DNA of 34,988 nucleotides from an uncultured Kiritimatiellota bacterium (GTDB lineage Bacteria > Verrucomicrobiota > Kiritimatiellia > RFP12 > UBA1067). The translations under genes and the position numbers were made by a program. A model generated the notes under the pieces. That model did not search any database and was not told where the DNA came from. It saw only the letters and a program-made list of their open reading frames with translations. This document shows, piece by piece, positions 8,484 to 17,183 of the stretch. The stretch spans positions 1 through 34,988 of the forward strand of contig CAKTZA010000037.1 in NCBI GenBank assembly GCA_934635045.1. Reading direction: 5' to 3'. Position 1 is the stretch's first letter; each line of letters begins with the position of its first letter.

Positions 8484-9094
8484 AAGCCGTCCTTGATACG
8501 AACGTCTTGGTCTCGGCCTTTCTGTCGCGGCGTCCCGATTCGCCGCCCGTGCGGATTCTTCGCGCCCTTGTGAATGGACTCTTTGTTCCGCTCTATGCGC
8601 CAGACATCATTGCCGAATATCGGGAAGTCCTTGCGCGGCCGCATTTTCGGTTTAACCAAGAAGCTGTTTCGGAAATCATCGAGGGCATGCGGTGTCGTGG
8701 CTGCGCGCTGAGTGAGCGGTTCGGGTTCCTGTCGCGGACGGGTTGCCCACGTCAACCGCGCGCAGGACGGTTGCGGAAATCGCGTGGCGGGACGCCAAAG
8801 GCCTCCGTGAAGCGGTGCGTGAGGTGTTTGGCGTCCGAAAAGCCGCAGTCGGCGGCGATCTGCCGAAATGTCCGCTTGCTCGTGCGGATCAGGCGCGCGG
8901 CCTCTTCCAGCCGCCTGTGCGCGAGCGCCTCGGCGAGCGTCTTGCCCTCGATTTCCCGAAACCGCAGTTCCGCGAGACGGCGTGAGACGCCGACCTTCCG
9001 GACAATGTCCGCGACCTTGGCGCCGTTCGTGGCCTCGGCGAGGATCTGCGCCTTGAGGCGCTCGATGAGTCCGGCCGTCGGGGAGATGCGCTGA
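8480..9094 (+). pseudogene. Truncated PIN-domain toxin (VapC/COG1569-like)
   Basis: A GTG start overlaps the antitoxin stop by four bases. The first 70-75 residues are a convincing PIN ribonuclease N-terminus: MKAVLDTNVLVSAFLSRR with acidic D6, then PDIIAEYREVLARPHF with acidic E46. Similarity stops around 8700. From 8752 the frame is simply antisense to the regulator gene on the opposite strand and encodes Arg/Ala-rich sequence unlike any PIN protein, although it stays open to 9094. Intact relatives are about 130-150 residues and carry further catalytic aspartates in the second half; those are absent, so nuclease activity is unlikely. A deletion or rearrangement that brought the convergent regulator next to the toxin is the simplest explanation. 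Confidence 0.75.
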
Positions 9095-9966
9095 GTCGAT
9101 TCGCGGATCACGACCTTGCGGGGCGGGATGACGATATGCGTGACCTGGCCTTTCCATCTGGACCGCCCGGACATCAGGCGTTCGAGTTCGACGGCCGCAC
9201 GATAGCCCATGTCCTCATGTCCCGGCAGGACGCTGGAGAGCGGCGGCACGGCATGGCGGCAGACGAATTCGTCGTTGTCGACGCCGATGACGGAGACCTG
9301 ACGCGGCACGGCGACGCCGATTTCCTCGCAGGCGGCGAAGACGTCGGACGCAAGCTCGTCGTACGCGACCATGACGGCCGCCGGCTTGGGCAGCGCGTCC
9401 AGCCAGCCCGTCAGGCTTTCGGCATTCCGGTCGTACACGTGTGCGTCGAAACCCTTTGCGCCGAGAAGGCTGACGAATGCGTCGCGCCGTTCGTCCGACC
9501 AGACGACGCCCGCGTCGGCGGGAAGGAAGCCGAACGAATTGAATCGTCCGCATGAGAGCAGGTGCCGGACGGCCAGTTCGCTGATCGCGTGGTTGTCGTT
9601 GTGGATGGCGACGGCCGGCCGGACGCGGCGGATGAGCGGATGGTCTTCGCGAAAGGCGTCGCCACTGATGACGGCGAGCGGAATCGGCGTTGTCACCAGT
9701 TCGGGAATCATGTCTTTCGGATGCGCGTCGGAGATGATGATGCCGTCGAGCCCGTCGTTTTCCGCCTGGGCGAGCGACTGGGCGGTGAATGGCGGCGAAT
9801 CCTGCAGGATCTGGAGCTTCCACGCGAATCCCTGGTCCAGGTGCAGGAAGACGCCCGAGAGGAAGTCGCGTTCCGCCGCATGCACGAGCGACACGCAGAC
9901 GGCGACTTTCTTGATGGCCTTGGCTGGACGACGTTGGGGCGGACGAATCTTCGTGCGGTTCTTCAT
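8752..9966 (-). CDS. XylR-type transcriptional regulator (LacI-like sensor plus AraC HTH)
   Basis: A 404-residue DNA-binding sugar sensor. Residues about 20-285 form a periplasmic-binding-protein-like domain (VAVCVSLVHAAERDFLSGVF, DGIIISDAHPKDM, VSVIGVDNDEFVCRHAVPPLSSV). Residues about 300-400 are an AraC helix-turn-helix pair ending with FRQIAADCGFSDAKHLTHRF and TEAFGVPPRDFRNR. This order matches XylR of the xylose regulon. There is no signal peptide, so it acts in the cytoplasm. The ATG at 9966 lies 7 nt after a TATAAT box, so the message may be leaderless; earlier in-frame codons lie upstream of that box. It diverges from the large enzyme operon starting at 10072 and probably controls it, and perhaps the operon at 254. 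The inducing sugar cannot be deduced. Confidence 0.9.
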   Translation of the reverse strand: MKNRTKIRPPQRRPAKAIKKVAVCVSLVHAAERDFLSGVFLHLDQGFAWKLQILQDSPPFTAQSLAQAENDGLDGIIISDAHPKDMIPELVTTPIPLAVISGDAFREDHPLIRRVRPAVAIHNDNHAISELAVRHLLSCGRFNSFGFLPADAGVVWSDERRDAFVSLLGAKGFDAHVYDRNAESLTGWLDALPKPAAVMVAYDELASDVFAACEEIGVAVPRQVSVIGVDNDEFVCRHAVPPLSSVLPGHEDMGYRAAVELERLMSGRSRWKGQVTHIVIPPRKVVIRESTQRISPTAGLIERLKAQILAEATNGAKVADIVRKVGVSRRLAELRFREIEGKTLAEALAHRRLEEAARLIRTSKRTFRQIAADCGFSDAKHLTHRFTEAFGVPPRDFRNRPARG

Positions 9967-9973
9967 GCGAGAT

Positions 9974-9979
9974 ATTATA
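9974..9979 (-). promoter_or_regulatory. -10 box of the regulator gene, leaderless arrangement
   Basis: Minus-strand TATAAT (9979-9974) ends 7 nt before the ATG at 9966. The expected transcription start therefore falls on or next to the start codon. No recognisable -35 hexamer lies 16-18 bp upstream, which fits a promoter that depends on an activator or on autoregulation. Confidence 0.6.
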
Positions 9980-10014
9980 CACTTTTTTCTTGCGCATAGG
10001 GACACCGTGTTGGC

Positions 10015-10043
10015 TTGCGTCGGAACGTCGGATATGCGATAAT
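10015..10043 (+). promoter_or_regulatory. Promoter of the second glycan operon
   Basis: TTGCGT (10015-10020) and GATAAT (10038-10043), with TG one base upstream as an extended -10, are separated by 17 bp. Transcription from about 10050 gives a leader of roughly 22 nt carrying AAGGAGG (10054-10060) before the ATG at 10072. The promoter faces away from the regulator gene's own -10 box about 60 bp to the left. An odd palindrome ACACCGTGT (10002-10010) between them is a possible but weak operator. Confidence 0.6.
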
Positions 10044-10071
10044 GCACACCATGAAGGAGGATAGTCGACTG

Positions 10072-11400
10072 ATGAGACACGCATTCCGGCTGAAGAGACG
10101 TGATTTTCTGGCCCTGGCGGGATCCGCGACGGCCCTGCCGCTTGCGGCGGCTGTCGGGCCCGCAACGGCGTCGGGCGGCGATTCGGCCCGCGTGCCGTTC
10201 GCGCCGGGCTCGACGTGGGGCGGCTGGCGGAAGGGGCACTTCCAGCTGCACGCGATCCACACGGGCGCGGCGGAATCGATGTTCCTCATCTACCCCGACG
10301 GCACGACGATGCTTCTCGACTGCGGCGGGCACGCGGCGATCAACCGCGGCAAGCTCGCGGTTCCCGTCCTGCCGAACGGCGGCCGCCTCGCCGGCGAGTG
10401 GGTCGCGCGCTATGTCGCGCGGGTCAACCCGAACGGGCGCGACGTCGACTACCTGGTCGTCTCACACTTCCACTCCGACCACACGGGCTGCGAGGGCTTC
10501 CACGCGGGCCGGACGGTCGGGCGGCGCGAGGACTACTTCCTGAGCGGGCTCGCGCAGGTCGCCGAGACGATCCGCTTCAGGAAGGCAATCGACCGGGGCT
10601 GGCCAGATTACGATGACCCGATCCCGCTGGACCCGTCCGCCGACGAGAGTTCGCTCGGCAACACGCGCAAACTCTTCCGCCATCTGGTCCGCCGCGACGG
10701 GCTGAAGGTCGAGAAGTTCCGCGTCGGCGCGACCGACCAGCTCGCGCCGATGCGCGACCCGGCGACCTGTCCCGGCTTCTCGGTGCGCAACATCTGCGGC
10801 AACGGGCGCATCGCGCGCGCCGACGGCACGGTGCGCGACCTCTATGCCGCGCGGATCGCCCGCGAGCGCCCGAAGGAACTCAACGAGAACGGGATGTCGC
10901 TCGGGATGCTCTTCACCTACGGCGGCTTCAGGCTCTACACGGCCGGCGACTTCAGCGACGGCTGGCAGAATCCGGACGGCTCGCGCACCGACATCGAGAC
11001 GGAGCTTGCGAAGGCGCTGCCGCCCGTGGACGTCGCGAAGACGAACCACCACGGCTACCGCGCACTGCCGACGCCGCTCGTCGCGGCGTTGCGTCCGCGC
11101 GTCTGGTTCAGCTGCGTGTGGGATCAGCTTCACGACACGGCGGACTCGCTTGCGCGGATGGCCGACCGCGCGGCCTATCCGGGCGAACGGCTGATCGCGC
11201 CGGGCGTCTTCCCCGCCGAACGCCGCTGGGAAGACCTGGACAAGCCGTTCATGAAGAACATCGCGCCGGAGTCGTTCGCCGGCGGGCACATGGTCTTCGA
11301 CGTGCCGCCAGGCGGTCGGGACTACACGCTCACCTACCTCACGGCCGACGACGAGTCGATGCGGGTGACGGGAGCCTACCGTTTCCAGTCGAGGAGCTGA
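10072..11400 (+). CDS. Tat-exported metallo-beta-lactamase-fold hydrolase
   Basis: A 442-residue exported metallohydrolase. The N-terminus MRHAFRLKRRDFLALAGSATALPLAAA is a twin-arginine signal, so the enzyme is exported folded, probably with its metals. SHFHSDHTG places the metal ligands H132, H134, D136 and H137, and LYTAGDFSDG plus TNHHGYRALPTPLVAALRP supply later ligands of the fold. The C-terminal part resembles ComEC-like and phosphodiesterase/lactonase MBL proteins more than class B beta-lactamases. The ATG at 10072 is chosen because AAGGAGG sits 11 nt upstream; an in-frame ATG at 10051 directly follows the promoter. It heads the operon regulated from 10015-10043. The substrate is unknown; a sugar ester or lactone would suit the neighbours. 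Confidence 0.8.
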   Translation: MRHAFRLKRRDFLALAGSATALPLAAAVGPATASGGDSARVPFAPGSTWGGWRKGHFQLHAIHTGAAESMFLIYPDGTTMLLDCGGHAAINRGKLAVPVLPNGGRLAGEWVARYVARVNPNGRDVDYLVVSHFHSDHTGCEGFHAGRTVGRREDYFLSGLAQVAETIRFRKAIDRGWPDYDDPIPLDPSADESSLGNTRKLFRHLVRRDGLKVEKFRVGATDQLAPMRDPATCPGFSVRNICGNGRIARADGTVRDLYAARIARERPKELNENGMSLGMLFTYGGFRLYTAGDFSDGWQNPDGSRTDIETELAKALPPVDVAKTNHHGYRALPTPLVAALRPRVWFSCVWDQLHDTADSLARMADRAAYPGERLIAPGVFPAERRWEDLDKPFMKNIAPESFAGGHMVFDVPPGGRDYTLTYLTADDESMRVTGAYRFQSRS

Positions 11401-11406
11401 CCCGAC

Positions 11407-13143
11407 GTGACGAAAGCCATCTCCATTGTCCTGTTTCTCCTGTCGGTCGCGCCGGTTGGCCTGTTCGCGACGGAATCCGTCGTTTCGGTGTCCGTTGCGG
11501 CGGACGCGACGCGGGCCGCCCAGACGGCGATCGATGCCGTGCGCGCGCAGGGCGGCGGCACGGTTCGCTTCGAGAGGGGAACGTACCATTTCCGCCTGGC
11601 GGACGCGGCGACGGTGCCGCTTTACGTCTCGAACCACGACAAGCTGCCGACGCATCCCGTCTTCCTGCCGCTCACGAACCTCGTCGACGTGACGGTGGAC
11701 GGCGGCGGCTCGCGCTTCGTCTTCCATGGGCAGGGCATCGCTGCGCTGGTGATGGACTCGGCGCGCGTCACGCTCAAGGGCTTCTCGATCGACTGGGCGC
11801 GTCCCTACAACACCGAGATGACGGTGCAGGGTTATGAGAACGGCGGCACGCTCGTCTCCGTGGATCGTGCCCGGTTCCCCGTGGAGGTTCGGGACGGCAA
11901 GCTGTTTGCCGTCGGCGAGGGCTGGTCGGCGCCGACGGGCTACGGCATTGTCTTCGACGGCACGTCGCACGAGATCCTCGAGCGTGTCGCGAGCGTGCGC
12001 TTCGACGGTACGGCGGAAGCGCGGACGGATGGTCGTCTTTGGCTGGGGACAGACCTCTCGAAGGTCGGACGGCGCGGCGCGAAGGTCGGCGACGTCTTCG
12101 TCTCGCGCCCCTGCGCGGCGCCGTGGCGCCCGCATCCGGCCATCGCGGCCTATCGGGCGACGGACACGGTGCTGGAGGACGTCGTGATCCACGCGGCGTT
12201 CGGCATGGGCGTCTTGGCGCAGCGGTGCGAGAACTTCACGCTGCGCGGCACGGGACGCGGCGCGGAGAAGACGTGCGGCGTGTGGCCGTCGGCCGGGCGC
12301 GCCTGTGCGCAGATGGTCGATGCGACGCATTTCGCGAACGTGAAGGGCAAGGTGTCCGTGTCGAACTGCCGATTCGAGCGGATGCTCGACGACGCGATCA
12401 ACGTCCACTCGACGGGGCTCGGCATCGTCTCCGCGCCCGCGCCGGACGTGATCGTCTGTCGCGGGATGCACGAACAGGGGTGGGGCTTTGAGATGTTCCG
12501 TCCCGGCGAGACGCTGCGGTTCATCCGGGCGCGGACGCTGGAGAACGGCGACGAGGTGCGGGTGGCGGCGGTGCGGGAGCGCTCGCCGCGCGAGATGGAG
12601 CTGCGCCTGGAACGCCCCGTGCCGGCCGGGTACGGCGTTGGGGACGCGGTGGAGAACGCCGATGGGCAGTGCGCGGTCGATTTCTCCGACAACGTCGTTG
12701 CGCGGAACATGGCGCGCGGTGTCCTGTTCACGACGCCAAGGCCGGTGCGGGTTGCGCGCAACCTCTTCGAGAACGTGTCCGGCGCGGCGGTTCTCCTGGC
12801 GGGCGATGTGCGGCTGTGGTACGAGACGGGCGGCTGTCGCGACGTGCGCATCGAGCGGAACGTCTTTCGCAACTGCCTCACGTCGAAGTTCCAGTATTGC
12901 GAGGCGGTGATCACGGCCTACCCGACGGTCGAGGACCTGTCGGCGCAGACGGTGGCCTACCATCGGAACCTGACGGTCGAGGACAACGTGTTCGAGACGT
13001 TCGACGCGCCGCTTCTCTTTGCCCGTTCCGTGGACGAGATCACGTGGCGCCGCAATCGCGTCGTCACGAACGACCTCTATGCGGGATGGGGCAAGGCCCG
13101 TTTCATGACAGAAGGATGCAGAAAGGTGCAGATCGAAAGATGA
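11407..13143 (+). CDS. GH110-like alpha-1,3-galactosidase (parallel beta-helix)
   Basis: A 578-residue exported beta-helix enzyme. After the signal peptide (KAISIVLFLLSVAPVGLFA) come features I associate with GH110 exo-alpha-1,3-galactosidases: AIDAVRAQGGGTVRFERGTYHF, ISN-type YVSNHDKLP, NLVDVTVDGGGSRFVFHGQ, and VTLKGFSIDWARPYN. These are followed by FERMLDDAINVHST with adjacent aspartates D328/D329, the position of the paired catalytic acids in the family. FRPGETLRFIRARTLENGDEV and GVLFTTPRPVRVARNLFENVSGAAVLL complete the helix. It would remove terminal alpha-1,3-galactose, as in blood-group-B-like or algal glycans. Translation starts at GTG with GAGGAG at 11391-11396, six bases after the previous stop. 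Its own stop overlaps the next ATG (ATGA). Family assignment is from remembered motifs. Confidence 0.72.
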   Translation: MTKAISIVLFLLSVAPVGLFATESVVSVSVAADATRAAQTAIDAVRAQGGGTVRFERGTYHFRLADAATVPLYVSNHDKLPTHPVFLPLTNLVDVTVDGGGSRFVFHGQGIAALVMDSARVTLKGFSIDWARPYNTEMTVQGYENGGTLVSVDRARFPVEVRDGKLFAVGEGWSAPTGYGIVFDGTSHEILERVASVRFDGTAEARTDGRLWLGTDLSKVGRRGAKVGDVFVSRPCAAPWRPHPAIAAYRATDTVLEDVVIHAAFGMGVLAQRCENFTLRGTGRGAEKTCGVWPSAGRACAQMVDATHFANVKGKVSVSNCRFERMLDDAINVHSTGLGIVSAPAPDVIVCRGMHEQGWGFEMFRPGETLRFIRARTLENGDEVRVAAVRERSPREMELRLERPVPAGYGVGDAVENADGQCAVDFSDNVVARNMARGVLFTTPRPVRVARNLFENVSGAAVLLAGDVRLWYETGGCRDVRIERNVFRNCLTSKFQYCEAVITAYPTVEDLSAQTVAYHRNLTVEDNVFETFDAPLLFARSVDEITWRRNRVVTNDLYAGWGKARFMTEGCRKVQIER

Positions 13144-16100
13144 GAGCGAGAACTGGAGTCTTGTCGGCGTTGGCCCTGACGGCGCCGCTTTTCGCGTGGG
13201 CGGGCGAAGGCCTGCCGGAGATGGCGCTTGCGCCGATCTTTTCCGATCACATGGTCGTCGCGGCGGATCGTCCGCTGCGCGTGTTCGGCTCGGGGCGCGG
13301 CACCGCGACGGTGCGGTTTCGTGGCGTCGAGGCATCGGCGAACGCGCTGGGCGGCACGTGGTGCGTGGAGCTGCCGGCAGGGGCGGCGGGCGGCCCGTAC
13401 AGGTTGAATGTCCGGCTCAACGCGCGCGACATCGTGATCGACGATGTTCAGGTCGGCGAAGTGCTGCTCATGGCCGGGCAGTCGAACATGCAGTTCAAGC
13501 TTGGCGCGTCCGCGTCGGATCCCGCGACATGGGTGGGCAATCCGAATGTCCGCTCGTTCTCGACGCGGCGGCTGGAGGCGGGGGAGCCGTTCACGCCGGA
13601 GGATGGCTGGGTGCCGCTCACGCAGGAGAATGCCGCCCGCTGGAGCGCGCTCGGCTACGAGACGGCGATTCGACGTGCGGCGGCGAAGGGATGCGCGATC
13701 GGCATCGTCAACTGCTACCAGGGCGCTTCCGTCATCCAGGCGTGGATGGACGCGGAACTTGCGACGGAAGGGCGGTTTGTGCTGCCGTCCGGCGCGGAGG
13801 CGCATGCAGATGCCTCCAATCCCGCCTATCGGCTGTGGAACCGTCCGGGCGCGCTGTACCGGGCCCAGTTCTCGTCCGTCGCGCCCTATTCGCTGACGCA
13901 TGTCGTCTGGTACCAGGGCGAGAGCAACACGGGACGCCGCGAGGGCGAGACGTATGCGCAGCTTCTGGCGGCGCTGATCGGATCGTGGCGGGAAGACCTT
14001 CGGGATGTGGAGCTGCCGTTCACGGTCGTTCAGCTGGCGGACTATGCACGGCGGAACGATGCGGACTGGAAGGCCGTCCAGGCGGCGCAGGCCGAAATCC
14101 CGAAGCTGTGTCCGGCGGTGGCGGTCGTGCGTGCGGCCGACGTTTGCGAGACGGACGATATCCATCCGAAGACGAAAAGCCGGCTGGCGGAACGGATTTC
14201 GGCGTCGGTCGATGCGCTGGACGGGCGCCGTTGCGCGGTTCCGTTCGCGCGGCGGGTGGCGTTCGCCGCCCAGCCGGCGGCGCGCCCGCGCCGTCTGGAT
14301 CGCACGTGGATCTTCGCGGAACGCCAGCTCTACGGCGGACACCAGAACCTGCTGCACATCTGGGCGGATCGTCCGCTCTTCCACGACGTCGGCCTTCGGG
14401 ACGCGGCGGTCGGCGGACTGGACGCGGCGTTCCTGAAGGACGTCGGCGTGCTGCGCGCGGTCGGGCTGGACGGCTTCGCCTCGCTCGACCACTATCCCGT
14501 TCACCTGCGGCAGCTTCAGCGGCTTGGCGAGCTGAAGGACCCGATTCCCGGCTATTCGCAGATGATCGTCATTCCCGGCTATGCGACCGAGAAGGACTAT
14601 CCGAAGATCAAGAACATGATTCTCACGGCGGCGAAGAGCCCGTACACGACGCGCTTGGACGGCAAGCTCGTCTTCTGGTGCTACGGCTGGGGCGAGCAGG
14701 GGCGGCACGAATGGTGGGCGAAGCGCCTGCGGTCGGATGCGGAGATCCCGCCGTTCCTCTTCATCGGCGACATGCCGCTCATCGACATCTACAACGCCTG
14801 GAACCGAAACGAGTGGAAAGGCGAGCGGACGCCCGAAGCCGAGGTTGCGGCGTTCCGCAAGAAGGTCGAGGACGCGATCGCGGTGATGGACGGCTTTCAG
14901 GTGCGCTGTACGGAATACTACTGGGATCATCTCGGCGACTACGAGCATCGCAGCGAGAAGGCCGGCTTCTACCGCGACTACCTGCTGCCGATCGCCCTGG
15001 AGGTGATGGCGCGTCCGGAGAATCGCGGCAAGCTGCTCGGCACGTACGTCCGGCAGGGCTACACGAACAGGTTCACCGGCGTGGTGGACGGACAGTACGG
15101 CACGGAGACGCTGCGCAACTATCTCGACGAGATCCTGCTGCTGAATCCGGACGTCCTCATGTGCTTCGAGTGGAATGAGGCCGAGGAGAACACGCACTTC
15201 CAGCCGACGGTCGCCAACGGCACGACCTACGCGCGCGTTCTCGCGCACTACCGTGCGCTCCTCGACCGAAAGCCGTTCGCCCCGATGCCGGGGGACGATA
15301 CGCGCATCCCGAATTTCATCGTCAGCGTCCGCCAGTCCCTGCGTCTCGGCGAAGCCTACCGCGTGGAGCTGCTGTACTTGCCGGACGGCACGGGGCCGGA
15401 CGAGATCAAGGCCCAGATTCGGATCAAGGACGAAGACGGACGCGTCCTCTCGCGGCTCCCGTCCGAGCGGTTCGCCACGGACCGCCTGACGGCGATCACG
15501 TACCGAATGCCGTCCGAGGCGTTTGCGTCGGCGCTGGCGCTGCGGGCCGAGCTCGCGACGGACGTCGCCGGCGACCGGCGCACGTGGACGGCGTTCGACG
15601 CGACGCGGATCGACGCGACGCGCTGCAAGAACTACCTCTACACGCATCATCCGCTGCGCGAACAGCTTAAGGTCACGGACAGCGGCTGCACGCTGCAGTC
15701 GAGCGCGGCGGGGTGGGCTTTAGCGTCCGCTTCCCTGACGGCCTCGGAGCCGCTTGCGGCGTTCGAGGTCCTGGACGGCACGGAGGAAGTCGCGGCGGCT
15801 GATCGCGAAAACCGCTTTGACCGCCGCCGCTTCGCGATCTTCAGGGGGATGCTTTCGGCAATGGACACGGGCAAGCTCGGCTGGGCGAAAGGCACGGTTA
15901 CGGTGACGGGCGCGCCGCAGGCGGAGGTCGCGAGCGGGAACTATCCGTGGGAAGGATTCCGTCTTGGAGCACGCACGGCTGATGGAAGATGGACGCTCGA
16001 CTGCAACCTCGGCAGCAACCGCTCGAACTTCTTCGTCTGCGTGCCGAAAGGTGACCTGCCGAACGCCACGCTCGATCTCGACTTGAAGGAAGCGGCGACG

Positions 16101-17123
16101 TTTCACGTTCCGCTCGCGGATGTGAACCGTCTTGGCCGTCAGGCGTGGCAGCTTGCGACGGGCGTTCGCCTCGACCTCGAACGTGCGGACGACCTGCCGG
16201 ACGTCCCGAAGCCGCTGAACGCAAAGGACGCGTCGATTGCGGACGCTGTGCCGAGTCTCAATCGCTTCCCCGTCTACCAGCCGCGTGCCGTTTCCCTGTC
16301 GGGCAAGACCTGGCGAGGCGGCCTCCAGGCCCCGGTCCGGCCCTCGGCGAAGACGGTCGTGATGCCGGTGTGGTCTGATTTCGAGCATCGTGCGGTCAAG
16401 GTGTCCGTCGCCGCCGACCGTCTGCCGGTCTTCGACTATCGCTTCACGCCGGAATACGGTGCGCTGCTGCCGTGCGACGCAGGGCGGCGCTGGTACGCGA
16501 CGCTCGGCGGCGCGACGGTCTATGCCGAGCCGATGCGCTACGCCTTCTGGCGCAAGCGCGTGCCGGCGGACTTCGTGCGCGCCGACCCGGCCTGGGAGAG
16601 GCCTGGCGAGGGCTTTGCCCTGCGCTTTGACGGCAAGGGCTCGTATCTGGCCCTGCCGGCGGAGGTCATTCCGCGCGGCAGCGCATACGCGCTCGACTTT
16701 GAGATTTGCCCCGAGGCGAACGGTGACTACGTGCTTCTGCGGCAGCAGCGGGCGGACGGACGCAACGTCGGGCTGCAGCTCGTCGTTGCGGACGGCCGGC
16801 TGCGCGTCTCGCACTTTGGCGTCAAGCTCGTGCCGCGCCATTTCGACACGGGGCTTGCCGTGCCGAACGGGCAGTGGTCGCACGTCCGCCTCGTCAAGGA
16901 CTTCGAGAGCATTGCCGTCACGGTGAACGGGCAGACGTTCCGCACGGTGTATGACCGGCGGGCCGACATGTTCCAGGGCGCGGTGTTCGGCAGCAACATC
17001 GAGCCGGGGCCGGGCATGCCGGAGGGCGTGCGCCCGTTCAAGGGGCTTCTGCGTCAGCTTTCCGTGACACACGGACAACTTTTGGATCCCACACAGAGAC
17101 AGGCGGCGGTGAAATCTCCGTGA
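13140..17123 (+). CDS. Sialate O-acetylesterase / GH71-like / LamG fusion protein
   Basis: A 1327-residue exported multidomain protein. Residues 1-20 are a signal peptide. Residues about 25-365 match sialate O-acetylesterases (SGNH fold): LLMAGQSNMQF with nucleophile S115, VVWYQGESNTGRREGE, and TDDIHPKTKSRLAERI with D339 and H342. Residues about 388-715 look like a GH71/GH99-type alpha-glycanase barrel: VGLDGFASLDHYP, GKLVFWCYGWGEQGRHEWW, and LMCFEWNEAEENTHFQPT. About 720-1150 is beta-rich and unassigned. Residues about 1157-1310 form a LamG-like jellyroll (FALRFDGKGSYLALPAEVI, GQWSHVRLVKDFESIAVTVNG). The ATG overlaps the previous stop (ATGA); the frame is open further upstream but that part is antisense-like shadow. 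It would couple deacylation with backbone cleavage. GH71-like identity is tentative; the esterase is firm. Confidence 0.75.
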   Translation: MRARTGVLSALALTAPLFAWAGEGLPEMALAPIFSDHMVVAADRPLRVFGSGRGTATVRFRGVEASANALGGTWCVELPAGAAGGPYRLNVRLNARDIVIDDVQVGEVLLMAGQSNMQFKLGASASDPATWVGNPNVRSFSTRRLEAGEPFTPEDGWVPLTQENAARWSALGYETAIRRAAAKGCAIGIVNCYQGASVIQAWMDAELATEGRFVLPSGAEAHADASNPAYRLWNRPGALYRAQFSSVAPYSLTHVVWYQGESNTGRREGETYAQLLAALIGSWREDLRDVELPFTVVQLADYARRNDADWKAVQAAQAEIPKLCPAVAVVRAADVCETDDIHPKTKSRLAERISASVDALDGRRCAVPFARRVAFAAQPAARPRRLDRTWIFAERQLYGGHQNLLHIWADRPLFHDVGLRDAAVGGLDAAFLKDVGVLRAVGLDGFASLDHYPVHLRQLQRLGELKDPIPGYSQMIVIPGYATEKDYPKIKNMILTAAKSPYTTRLDGKLVFWCYGWGEQGRHEWWAKRLRSDAEIPPFLFIGDMPLIDIYNAWNRNEWKGERTPEAEVAAFRKKVEDAIAVMDGFQVRCTEYYWDHLGDYEHRSEKAGFYRDYLLPIALEVMARPENRGKLLGTYVRQGYTNRFTGVVDGQYGTETLRNYLDEILLLNPDVLMCFEWNEAEENTHFQPTVANGTTYARVLAHYRALLDRKPFAPMPGDDTRIPNFIVSVRQSLRLGEAYRVELLYLPDGTGPDEIKAQIRIKDEDGRVLSRLPSERFATDRLTAITYRMPSEAFASALALRAELATDVAGDRRTWTAFDATRIDATRCKNYLYTHHPLREQLKVTDSGCTLQSSAAGWALASASLTASEPLAAFEVLDGTEEVAAADRENRFDRRRFAIFRGMLSAMDTGKLGWAKGTVTVTGAPQAEVASGNYPWEGFRLGARTADGRWTLDCNLGSNRSNFFVCVPKGDLPNATLDLDLKEAATFHVPLADVNRLGRQAWQLATGVRLDLERADDLPDVPKPLNAKDASIADAVPSLNRFPVYQPRAVSLSGKTWRGGLQAPVRPSAKTVVMPVWSDFEHRAVKVSVAADRLPVFDYRFTPEYGALLPCDAGRRWYATLGGATVYAEPMRYAFWRKRVPADFVRADPAWERPGEGFALRFDGKGSYLALPAEVIPRGSAYALDFEICPEANGDYVLLRQQRADGRNVGLQLVVADGRLRVSHFGVKLVPRHFDTGLAVPNGQWSHVRLVKDFESIAVTVNGQTFRTVYDRRADMFQGAVFGSNIEPGPGMPEGVRPFKGLLRQLSVTHGQLLDPTQRQAAVKSP

Positions 17124-17143
17124 TGCCGAGCCTCCGTGTGAGA
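17116..17143 (+). repeat. CTCCGTG word repeat at the operon joint
   Basis: CTCCGTG occurs at 17116-17122 and 17132-17138, the second continuing as TGAGA. The twelve bases CTCCGTGTGAGA (17132-17143) recur exactly at 34802-34813, where three CTCCGTG units stand in tandem. The first copy contains the stop codon of the preceding giant gene. It appears to be a remnant of a dispersed word-repeat family. Confidence 0.5.
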
Positions 17144-17183
17144 AAAACAACAACAAGACAACACAACAAAACAAGGATACGAC

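Noticed and set aside
8752..9094. Extended C-terminus of the PIN toxin frame as real protein
   Set aside because: It is exactly antisense to the conserved AraC domain of the regulator and shows no PIN-like residues.
12669..13139. Upstream extension of the esterase fusion into the GH110-like gene
   Set aside because: The overlapping part is out of frame with a well-conserved beta-helix; ATG 13140 with a signal peptide and ATGA overlap is a better start.
10462..13335. 957-codon open frame on the minus strand
   Set aside because: It is antisense to the MBL and GH110-like genes; the predicted protein is Arg/Val/Asp-rich without domains, typical of a GC-rich shadow frame.
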